The notes under the pieces were generated by a model that was not told where the DNA came from, searched no databases, and worked only from the letters and a program-made list of their open reading frames with translations. Of a DNA stretch of 29,311 bases, positions 22,867-29,311 are shown piece after piece. Origin of the DNA: an uncultured Burkholderiaceae bacterium (lineage in GTDB: Bacteria; Pseudomonadota; Gammaproteobacteria; Burkholderiales; Burkholderiaceae); contig CALMCK010000200.1 of NCBI GenBank assembly GCA_937862845.1, positions 1 through 29,311 of the forward strand, given 5' to 3'. Each line of letters begins with the position of its first letter. The first letter of the stretch is position 1. Made by a program: the position numbers and the translations under genes.

Positions 22867-23685
22867 TTCACGCAAACGCTCGTTTAAATAAGCCTCGGCG
22901 GTGTATCTGGTTGACAGACGCACCTCTGGTTTTGGGTGTAGAAACAAGGGCAAAGACAAGCGGCTGACATTGCGCGCCCCTTCTGGATTGACCACGCGGT
23001 GGGTCGTGCTGGGGTAAAAACCCTGCGAGGCTTCTTGCAGCATATCGCCGATGTTGATGATAATCAAGCCAAAATCACACGGCACGTCCAACCACTCACC
23101 GCTGCGGGTCAATACTTGCAAACCAGGTTCGTTGGCCGCTGGCAAAACCGTTAAAAGATTGATGTCGGTGTGGGCCGCAGCGCGTATCGCGCCAGCGGGC
23201 TCATCGCCCGTCAATGGCGGATAGTGCAATACACGCAACAAAGTCTGCTCACTGCCCGCAATCATTGAGGACAGTGGCTGACTGTAGTGTGCCGAAATAT
23301 CCGTTGGCGTGTGCTGCTCCACCCAGCCGAGCAGTGTCGCTGCGAGTGCGTTGGCATCGGCGTAGTATTGCAGCGCGTCGTCTTTTAGGCTGGTCGGGAT
23401 TCTGCCCCACGGATAGACGTGGTAAAACTCTTTGACATCTTTGATGTCGTTGCCTTTGGCGGTTTCGGACACAGCAGTCGAAAAATAACCGTCATAGCTG
23501 TCTGCGCCAAACGGAAAGTCGAATTTCTCATCGGCTTTAAAAAAAGCCTGCCAATCCGTGAAGATTTTTTGCACCAAATCGCTGTTAATCGGATGATTGG
23601 CGAGCACGCCAAAACCCGTCTCATGCAGCGACTCGGTGAATGCTTGCGCGGCATTGGGCGAGGTGTAATCGATAATGGGCAACAT
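22849..23685 (-). CDS. Isopenicillin N synthase-like 2OG-Fe(II) oxygenase
   Basis: A 278-residue oxygenase. The N-terminal DIOX_N-like part (IIDYTSPNAAQAFTESLHET, then GFGVLANHPI) is followed by the jelly-roll with Fe ligands His172 and Asp174 (AHTDINLLTVL) and His229 (STTHRVVNP). The 2-oxoglutarate RxS is Arg242/Ser244 (NVSRLSLPLFLHP). The protein is shorter than plant homologues (about 320-350) but complete. The gene begins 5 bp after the nucleoside hydrolase stop, so the two are probably cotranslated, linking it to nucleoside or base metabolism. The substrate is unknown; base or nucleoside hydroxylation is an inference. Its 3' end is repeated in the inverted structure downstream. Confidence 0.85.
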   Translation of the reverse strand: MLPIIDYTSPNAAQAFTESLHETGFGVLANHPINSDLVQKIFTDWQAFFKADEKFDFPFGADSYDGYFSTAVSETAKGNDIKDVKEFYHVYPWGRIPTSLKDDALQYYADANALAATLLGWVEQHTPTDISAHYSQPLSSMIAGSEQTLLRVLHYPPLTGDEPAGAIRAAAHTDINLLTVLPAANEPGLQVLTRSGEWLDVPCDFGLIIINIGDMLQEASQGFYPSTTHRVVNPEGARNVSRLSLPLFLHPKPEVRLSTRYTAEAYLNERLRELGMKK

Positions 23686-23690
23686 GGTAT

Positions 23691-24650
23691 TTACTTTGCG
23701 GTGGACAGAATTTGTTCGATGAGTTCGAGAACGCCTTGGCTGTTCACGCCCAGACAGACTTTGACATTGTCACGCTGCGACCAGTAAGCCTCTGCATATT
23801 GACGCCCTTTCGGTGCAAAAAACGTTTTGCCCGCGCCTGCGCCGTCTTGCACGACATCGACTTGGCCTTGCTGGGTTTCAAATAATTCTGGATTGGTGAC
23901 ATACATCACCGTCGCAGGGTCGTGCAATGAGAAGCCGTCAAAACCAGCCGCGGTGCGGTAGAAATTTGCATAAAAAATACAAATTTTCTCGAGAAAACCA
24001 CCGACTTTAGGGGCGACAGCGGCAATGCGCTGCATCGGCTCGGCAGGCATAATGGTCTGATAAGTGACGTCCAAACCGACCATAACGGTCGGCCATGGCG
24101 CTTCAAACACCACTTGCGCGGCATGCGGGTCGTTCCAAATATTTGCTTCTGCGGCGGGCGAGACATTGCCATCCACACGTGCGGCGCCGCCCATGATGAC
24201 GACTTGTTTGACTTTAGAGGCGATGCTAGGGTCTTTTTTCAGTGCCAACGCGATGTTGGTCAACGGCCCAATCGGCACGAGTGTGATTTCACCGGGTTGC
24301 TCATTAACCATGCGCACGATGAAATCCGCTGCTGACTCATCGACAGGCTCAAAATCAGCGGGGTAATCAACGGACACATCACCAAAGCCGTTTTCACCGT
24401 GAACAAAATCTGGGAATGGGTGTGGTTTTTGCACGGAAGGACGGGCTTCACCATGCGCCACAGGGACGTGTTTGGCATCCAGCAGGTCGAGTAAATACCC
24501 CGCATTGAGGGTCGAGCGATCGACGGCAACATTGCCAAAAACAGTGGTCAAACCCAGTAAATCGATGTCTGGGTGCAACACCGCAAAGGCAATCGCCAAC
24601 GCGTCGTCCACACCGGGGTCTGTGTCAATAATCATTTTATGGAGAGCCAT
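23691..24650 (-). CDS. Nucleoside hydrolase (IunH/Rih family)
   Basis: Splits the N-glycosidic bond of ribonucleosides to base plus ribose. It has 319 residues. The Ca2+/ribose site DTDPGVDDALAI carries Asp9, Asp11, Asp15 and Asp16. TTVFGNVAVDRSTLNA, then LVPIGPLTNIALALKKDP and VVIMGGAARVDGNVSPAAEA, plus NIWNDPHAAQVVFEA, are all classic for the family. The C-terminal FDGFSLHDPATVMYV supplies the last Asp ligand (the HD pair). Preference between purine and pyrimidine nucleosides is not readable. It lies 20 bp after the PfkB kinase gene in the same unit. Confidence 0.95.
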   Translation of the reverse strand: MALHKMIIDTDPGVDDALAIAFAVLHPDIDLLGLTTVFGNVAVDRSTLNAGYLLDLLDAKHVPVAHGEARPSVQKPHPFPDFVHGENGFGDVSVDYPADFEPVDESAADFIVRMVNEQPGEITLVPIGPLTNIALALKKDPSIASKVKQVVIMGGAARVDGNVSPAAEANIWNDPHAAQVVFEAPWPTVMVGLDVTYQTIMPAEPMQRIAAVAPKVGGFLEKICIFYANFYRTAAGFDGFSLHDPATVMYVTNPELFETQQGQVDVVQDGAGAGKTFFAPKGRQYAEAYWSQRDNVKVCLGVNSQGVLELIEQILSTAK

Positions 24651-24670
24651 GATGGTCCTTGATTCGTTTT

Positions 24671-25537
24671 TTAATTAAGTTCGTCTAAATACGGAATGCT
24701 TGAACTGGCACCCAGTCGTGTCACAGTGATGGCGGCGGCACGGCTGGCCAATGCGAGCGCCTCGGGCACTGCCAAACCACGCATGATGCTGGCAAGATAG
24801 TAACCAATGAATGTGTCGCCTGCGGCAGTGGTGTCCTTGACCGCGACCTTTTCAGCGGCTTGAACAAACTGCCCTGACACACCAGAATAACGCACCCCAT
24901 CGCCGCCAAGCGTGAGCACAACATTGCTGACAATACCATGCAAAGCGGCCAGCGCCGCATCCAAATCATCCATACCGGTGAGCTGCACCGCTTCGACTTC
25001 GTTGACAATCAATGTGTCGACCAAACGCAACGGCAGTGACGCGAGCTCTGCGTGGCACGGCGCTGGATTAAAGGCTATTTTTTTACCCGCCGCATGGGCT
25101 TTTTCGAGGATGGTCTCGATGTGATTGGTTTCGTTTTGCAACAACACCCACGACACCTCTGAGCGAGCGAGCTGAGCGTCTATCATGGCAACTGTCAGGC
25201 CATGGTTGGCCCCTGCGTGCAGCAATATGCAGTTTTCGCCCTCATCATTGACCTGTATCAAGGCATGACCCGTGGCCGCATCGACCTGTGCAATCGCACC
25301 GCCACCGAGCGCCAGCTGCCCCAGTTGCTCATTCACCCACACATCGTCACGGCCAATGCAACCAGCATGAACCACTTGAGCGCCTGCGCGCTGCAAGGCG
25401 ACGGATTGATTCAAGCCCTTACCGCCCAGACCTTTGCTGTAGCCTTTGCTGGACAGCGTTTCTCCTGGCCGAACAAAATGCTCAACTTGATAAACATGGT
25501 CAATATTGATTGAGCCGAAGTTGACAATGTGCGTCAT
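24671..25537 (-). CDS. PfkB-family sugar kinase, ribokinase-like
   Basis: A 288-residue PfkB kinase. The N-terminus has VNFGSINIDHVYQVEHFVRP and the substrate-binding GLGGKGLNQSVALQRAGA (PfkB signature 1). The C-terminal KDTTAAGDTFIGYYLASIM holds the anion hole and catalytic Asp (signature 2). Ribokinase resemblance (GGKGxNQ, ETNHIETIL, FNPAPCH) and the neighbouring nucleoside hydrolase make ribose the likely substrate, which would feed ribose 5-phosphate to rpiA elsewhere in the window. Nucleoside kinases of the same family remain possible. It lies 1 bp from the permease gene stop. Confidence 0.88.
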   Translation of the reverse strand: MTHIVNFGSINIDHVYQVEHFVRPGETLSSKGYSKGLGGKGLNQSVALQRAGAQVVHAGCIGRDDVWVNEQLGQLALGGGAIAQVDAATGHALIQVNDEGENCILLHAGANHGLTVAMIDAQLARSEVSWVLLQNETNHIETILEKAHAAGKKIAFNPAPCHAELASLPLRLVDTLIVNEVEAVQLTGMDDLDAALAALHGIVSNVVLTLGGDGVRYSGVSGQFVQAAEKVAVKDTTAAGDTFIGYYLASIMRGLAVPEALALASRAAAITVTRLGASSSIPYLDELN

Positions 25538-25538
25538 C

Positions 25539-26516
25539 TCAACGCTCCTTCACATACGGTCGGCCAATCGCTTTGGGCGCAATCGATTTGCCGACAAAGC
25601 TGGCCAACAAGACAATGGTGAACAGATACGGCAACGCAGAGAACACCTGCGATGGAATTTCTTTCAAGCCAAACATCGGCACGCCTTGCAATCGGTCAGA
25701 CAATGCCGCGAGCAAACCAAACAAGATGCACGCCCAGAATGCAGGCCAAGGGCGCCATTTGCCAAAAATCACCGCAGCGAGCGCCATATAACCCATGCCC
25801 GCACTCATTTCTCGGCCGAAGCTGCTGTTTTGCGCCATCGACAAACACACGCCCGCCAAACCGCACATGACACCGTTGTACACCAGCGCGAGGTAACGCA
25901 GACGCACCACAGACAAACCCGCCGTGTCCACCGCATTGGGCTCATCACCGACCGCACGAATGCGCAAGCCGAGGCGCGTTCGGTATAAAATAAACGCCGT
26001 CAACACCACCGATGCCACTGCCACATAAGCAAAAATATGATGCCCCGAAATCACCTTTTCATAAATGGGACCGATGACGGGCACATCATGCAAAGCATCC
26101 ACGCCCCAAAAGGTGATGGGCTTAAAACGCAACTCATCAGTCAACGCTGGGGTTTGCCCGCCTTTATGAAACCATGCCTGCCCCAAGACCAGCGTCAAGC
26201 CCGACGCCATCACATTAATGGCCAGCCCAGACACCACATGGTCACCCTTTTGGTTGATGGTCGCAAAACCATGCAACATCGAGAAAAACACTGATGTCAA
26301 CACCGCCGCCAGTAAGGCCATCGGCACAGAGCCCGTCAAGCTTGCCACCGCAGCACCTGCAAACGCAGAGAGCAATAGTTTGCCCTCCAATCCAATGTCC
26401 ACCGTGCCCGAGCGCTCGGCCATCAAACCACCCATCGCAAGCAAAATCAGCGGCACCGCTTGGCGCAAGCCACTGCCCATGACATTGGCGATGGTTAAAA
26501 TCATATCATCCATCAT
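25539..26516 (-). CDS. Nucleoside ABC transporter permease 2 (NupQ/YufQ-like)
   Basis: A 325-residue inner-membrane permease of the BPD_transp_2 type. The N-terminal LRQAVPLILLAMGGLMAERS, then GTVDIGLEGKLLLSAFAGAA, is the family hallmark. About eight hydrophobic segments follow, with the cytoplasmic coupling loop YRTRLGLRIRAVGDEPNAVD (helix contacting the ATPase). GMGYMALAAVIFGKWRPWPA closes the pattern. Its ATG overlaps the stop of the preceding permease by 4 bp (ATGA), so translation is coupled. It works with the partner permease and the ATPase at 28180-29311. Confidence 0.92.
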   Translation of the reverse strand: MMDDMILTIANVMGSGLRQAVPLILLAMGGLMAERSGTVDIGLEGKLLLSAFAGAAVASLTGSVPMALLAAVLTSVFFSMLHGFATINQKGDHVVSGLAINVMASGLTLVLGQAWFHKGGQTPALTDELRFKPITFWGVDALHDVPVIGPIYEKVISGHHIFAYVAVASVVLTAFILYRTRLGLRIRAVGDEPNAVDTAGLSVVRLRYLALVYNGVMCGLAGVCLSMAQNSSFGREMSAGMGYMALAAVIFGKWRPWPAFWACILFGLLAALSDRLQGVPMFGLKEIPSQVFSALPYLFTIVLLASFVGKSIAPKAIGRPYVKER

Positions 26517-27616
26517 GCACCCCGCGCTTTTAAGTAAGCCGTTTCAATCGGCTTGCGAATCAAGCCATCCAACGCCGCCACAAAGAAAATAATCAAACCT
26601 TGAATCACCATATTAAATTCTGGGCTCACCTCAGGCAAATCAAACTGCATCTCCGTACCGCCCTGCTGCAATGCGCCAAACAACAAAGCCGCAAACACTA
26701 CGCCGACAGGGTGATTGCGCCCCATCAACGCCACCGCAATGCCCATAAACCCAGCGCCTGCGGTAAACATCAAGCTCAAACGACCTTGCGCACCATAGAC
26801 CACATTGACCGCCATCAAACCTGCCAACGCACCCGAAATCACCATGCTGATCACGACAATTTTCGTCACAGAAATCCCCGCATAACCCGCCGCCTCAGGG
26901 TTTTGCCCCACCACTCGAATCTCATAACCCAAGCGAGAACGCCAAATCAGCCACCACACAAAACCCGCTGTGGCCAAGGCCAAGAAAAATGCAAAATTAA
27001 GTGGCGTGTCCGCGAAGTCCAACCACGGCAGCATTTCCGACAGACGCGGCAACACCGAATCAATGGCAAAATTTGCCGAATCGGTCGAGCCCTCGCTTTT
27101 TGAAAGCCAGTGGCGCATGGCATATGTCATGAATGAAAACATAATATAGTTGAGCATAATTGTGGTCACCACCACGTGTGCACCACGCTTCGCCTGCAAA
27201 AATCCAGGGATAAAACCATATAAACCGCCAAACAGCAGGGCCGCAAGAATCGCCACCACAAACATCAAAGGCGCAGGCAAATACGGACCAAATGCCAAAC
27301 AGGTCAGAGTCAGACCGAAACCCGCAAAATATGCCTGCCCCTCACCGCCAATGTTAAACAAACCCGCATGAAACGCCACCATCACAGCCAAACCCGTGAA
27401 AATCAGCGAAGTCGCGTTGTATAACGTTGAAGGCAAACCCGTGTCGCCGTTGAACGCACCGCGCACCAACACGCCCATCACCTCAACGGGACTCTGCCCA
27501 ATCGACAACACCAGCAAAGAGGCCAAGCCAAACGCTAAAAACAGCTGCACCAAGGGAATGCAAAACCCCGTCAGCCACAGCGGCAAGGAATTATTGGATA
27601 GTTTTTTCTCTGTCAT
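26513..27616 (-). CDS. Nucleoside ABC transporter permease 1 (NupP/YufP-like)
   Basis: A 367-residue inner-membrane permease. Visible hallmarks are GLAVMVAFHAGLFNIGGEGQ near the N-terminal third, LQAKRGAHVVVTTIMLNYIM, and the coupling loop RSRLGYEIRVVGQNPEAAGYAG. The C-terminal GAGFMGIAVALMGRNHPVGVV and the acidic-free basic C-tail also fit. It is longer than permease 2 because of an N-terminal extra helix, as usual for this pair. The ribosome site is weak (AGCGAT). It is separated from the ATPase gene by 563 bp containing a palindrome and a GIY-YIG gene, which is unusual in these operons. Confidence 0.92.
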   Translation of the reverse strand: MTEKKLSNNSLPLWLTGFCIPLVQLFLAFGLASLLVLSIGQSPVEVMGVLVRGAFNGDTGLPSTLYNATSLIFTGLAVMVAFHAGLFNIGGEGQAYFAGFGLTLTCLAFGPYLPAPLMFVVAILAALLFGGLYGFIPGFLQAKRGAHVVVTTIMLNYIMFSFMTYAMRHWLSKSEGSTDSANFAIDSVLPRLSEMLPWLDFADTPLNFAFFLALATAGFVWWLIWRSRLGYEIRVVGQNPEAAGYAGISVTKIVVISMVISGALAGLMAVNVVYGAQGRLSLMFTAGAGFMGIAVALMGRNHPVGVVFAALLFGALQQGGTEMQFDLPEVSPEFNMVIQGLIIFFVAALDGLIRKPIETAYLKARGA

Positions 27617-27713
27617 TTTTATCGCTTTTTTAATAATCTTCTGAACAATTGAAACTGAAACAATACCCCGTCCTCACAAACACATAAAGTATTTTTTGGC
27701 GCAATCTGAACAT

Positions 27714-27809
27714 CCGTCATTCCCGCATGGGCTTAGCGGGAACCCATATTTGCTATTCCAATCCACGGGTTAAAAATGGATTCCCGCTAAGCCCATGCGG
27801 GAATGACGG
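27714..27809. repeat. Palindromic repeat element with 29-bp arms (ATTCCC..GGGAAT type)
   Basis: Arms 27714-27742 and 27781-27809 are perfect 29-bp inverted repeats, extended by 4 more pairs after one mismatch, around a roughly 28-base centre. Each arm itself contains TTCCCGC-N9-GCGGGAA. This resembles dispersed ATTCCC-N-GGGAAT repeats such as the neisserial dRS3 type. It ends 22 bp from the stop of the GIY-YIG gene. Apart from it, the 215-bp stretch between the permease and the GIY-YIG gene holds nothing recognisable. Confidence 0.88.
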
Positions 27810-27831
27810 TGCTTGGTTTTTCAGATGAGAC

Positions 27832-28125
27832 TTACATACCCACAACGTCACGCCACAAATCTCGCCAGTCAGAGTTCTCTTTTTCAATCAACTCAATTTT
27901 CCAATTCCGCCGCCATTTATTCATGGATTTTTCACGCGCAATAGCACCTACCATGGTGTCATGCAATTCATACCAAACCAACACCTTCAAACCATATTTT
28001 TTTGTAAAACCGTCCACCAAACTTTCACGATGCTGATATGCCCTCTGCACCAGGTCTGAAGTCACACCAATATACAGCGTACCGCGCGGCGCATTACACA
28101 TGATGTAAACTGCAGGCTGCTTCAT
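27832..28125 (-). CDS. GIY-YIG nuclease-fold protein
   Basis: A 97-residue single-domain GIY-YIG protein of the small stand-alone (UPF0213-like) class. The two motif strands are VYI (residues 6-8) and LYIG (17-20), followed by the catalytic Arg28 in SDLVQRAYQHRE. The GAIAREKSMNKWRRNWKIEL helix carries the metal-binding Glu. All expected active-site residues are present, so nuclease activity is plausible. The ATG at 28125 is preferred to the TTG just before it. It lies 54 bp after the ABC ATPase stop and next to a palindromic element. It interrupts an otherwise tight transporter operon, suggesting insertion. Confidence 0.88.
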   Translation of the reverse strand: MKQPAVYIMCNAPRGTLYIGVTSDLVQRAYQHRESLVDGFTKKYGLKVLVWYELHDTMVGAIAREKSMNKWRRNWKIELIEKENSDWRDLWRDVVGM

Positions 28126-28179
28126 CAAAGACCTATTAAGATTGTGCCAACATTAATAAAAGCATCAAACTAAACTCTG

Positions 28180-29311
28180 CTACGCCGCCTGCGTGCTCGC
28201 CATGAGCAAACCGATTTCACGTGGGTCCGCGTCTTTACCCACCAGCTCGCCAGTGATGTGGCCTTGATTCATCACCAAAATGCGGTCGGACAACGTCAAA
28301 ACCTCATCCAACTCCACCGAGACCACCAATATCGCAGCACCCGCATCACGGGCTTGCACCAGCTCTTTATAAATCAGCTCAATCGCACCAATGTCGACAC
28401 CACGCGTCGGCTGCCCAACCAACAATACTTTGGGCGAGCGGGTCATTTCTCGAGCGATGATGAGTTTTTGTTGATTGCCACCCGACATATTGGCTGAGCG
28501 AATTTCAGGCAAATTCGGGCGCACGTCAAACGCTTTAATCAAGCGCAATGCCGATTCACGCACTTTAGCGATGCTCAGCGCAAAACGCGACCCCAGCGAT
28601 GCATCACGGTGATACCCCAAAATTGCCGACTCTGCCATGGTGAAGTTTTTGAGCAAGCCTTGCCCAAGTCTGTCCTCAGGGATGTGTGCGACGCCGACTT
28701 GGCGCAACTGCCTTGGGTTTGGCCAATTTTTAGTGGTGTACGCTGGCTGGCCATCGGCAACGAAATCAATTTCACCGCTTTTGCCACGCAGCTCGCCAGC
28801 CAAAATTTTAAGCAGTTCTGATTGGCCATTGCCCGAAACGCCTGCCAGCCCGACGATTTCACCCGCGTGCAAATCAAATGAAATGTTTTTTAATCGTTGC
28901 ACACCTTTTTCATCGGTGTAGCAAAGGTCTTTAATCGACAAGTAAACCTGTGATTGGTCGGGCGTGCCCTTTGGTAAATCTTTGGCGATTGGGCGACCGA
29001 CCATGAGTTCAGCGAGTTCTTCCGCATTGGTTTCAGAGGTTTTGCGGTGTGCGACCATTTTGCCAGCGCGCATGATGGAGACATTGTCTGTCACGTCCAT
29101 GATTTCGCGCAGCTTGTGCGTGATGATGAGCACGGTCACGCCCTGTGTGCGCAAATCGCGCAACACATCAAAAAGCTGATCGGCTTCCTGCGGCGTGAGC
29201 ACGCCTGTCGGCTCATCCAAAATAAGCACTTTTGCTTGACGGTATAAGGCTTTGAGAATTTCGACACGCTGCTGCACGCCGACAGCCAAATCGCCGACGG
29301 GCTCATCGAGC
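28180..29311 (-). CDS. Nucleoside ABC transporter ATPase (NupO/YufO-like), N-terminus beyond window
   Basis: A tandem ATPase with two nucleotide-binding domains; the frame is open to the right edge, so only the last ~377 of about 510-520 residues are seen. From the first domain the C-loop VGVQQRVEILKALYRQAKVL, Walker B LILDEPTGVLTP and the switch His in IITHKLREI remain. The second domain has Walker A LAGVSGNGQSELLKILAGE, signature MSGGNQQKLIIARE and Walker B-like LLVGQPTRGVDIGA, in which the usual catalytic Glu is Gln, as is normal for domain 2 in this family. It energises the permeases at 25539-27616. A substrate-binding BMP-type lipoprotein is expected beyond the right edge. Confidence 0.95.
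   Translation of the reverse strand, partial: LDEPVGDLAVGVQQRVEILKALYRQAKVLILDEPTGVLTPQEADQLFDVLRDLRTQGVTVLIITHKLREIMDVTDNVSIMRAGKMVAHRKTSETNAEELAELMVGRPIAKDLPKGTPDQSQVYLSIKDLCYTDEKGVQRLKNISFDLHAGEIVGLAGVSGNGQSELLKILAGELRGKSGEIDFVADGQPAYTTKNWPNPRQLRQVGVAHIPEDRLGQGLLKNFTMAESAILGYHRDASLGSRFALSIAKVRESALRLIKAFDVRPNLPEIRSANMSGGNQQKLIIAREMTRSPKVLLVGQPTRGVDIGAIELIYKELVQARDAGAAILVVSVELDEVLTLSDRILVMNQGHITGELVGKDADPREIGLLMASTQAA

Overview
The window looks like a chromosomal segment of a betaproteobacterium, most likely order Burkholderiales. The grounds are the gene order yicC-gmk-rpoZ-spoT with a short 67-residue omega subunit, a homodimeric AceE/AceF/lipoyl-LpdA pyruvate dehydrogenase, a Kdo hydroxylase, and the cyaY / lptM-lysA divergent arrangement. 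Genus cannot be fixed from the sequence alone. No tRNA, rRNA, CRISPR array, transposase or phage gene was seen.

Layout. Bases 1-7574 (minus strand) hold the pyruvate dehydrogenase genes aceE and aceF and the N-terminal part of lpdA. Four unrelated small genes (DUF1311/LprI-like, glutathione S-transferase, DUF1772, GFA-type) lie between aceF and lpdA. Bases 7854-9005 (plus) hold an NTF2-like lipoprotein and a TMEM175-family channel. Bases 9038-10044 (minus) hold rph and a small membrane protein coupled to it. Bases 10096-14279 (plus) are yicC-gmk-rpoZ-spoT. Then argH, gdhA and rpiA (minus), each apparently its own unit, and kdoO (plus). Bases 19319-19769 are a decayed remnant in which the start of acetate kinase is joined to the end of phosphate acetyltransferase. 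cyaY (minus) diverges from lptM-lysA (plus). An OlsB-like acyltransferase follows, then a large minus-strand nucleoside uptake and salvage cluster (ABC ATPase, two permeases, PfkB kinase, nucleoside hydrolase, 2OG-Fe(II) oxygenase) that runs off the right edge.

How it fits together. The PDH complex makes acetyl-CoA. The local remnant suggests that at least one ackA-pta copy, the usual overflow route from acetyl-CoA to acetate, has been lost. SpoT, omega and Gmk link guanine nucleotides, (p)ppGpp and transcription. The last cluster would import nucleosides, split them to base plus ribose and phosphorylate the sugar; its oxygenase has no assigned substrate.

The most unusual structures are: (1) the ackA-pta deletion remnant; (2) a perfect 46-bp inverted repeat plus 36-bp direct repeat that copies the 3' end of the oxygenase gene; (3) a GIY-YIG nuclease gene with an adjoining 29-bp-arm palindrome inserted between the nucleoside transporter ATPase and permease genes; and (4) a terminator-like hairpin covering the first possible spoT start codon. 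Convergent gene pairs are separated by clean bidirectional terminators.
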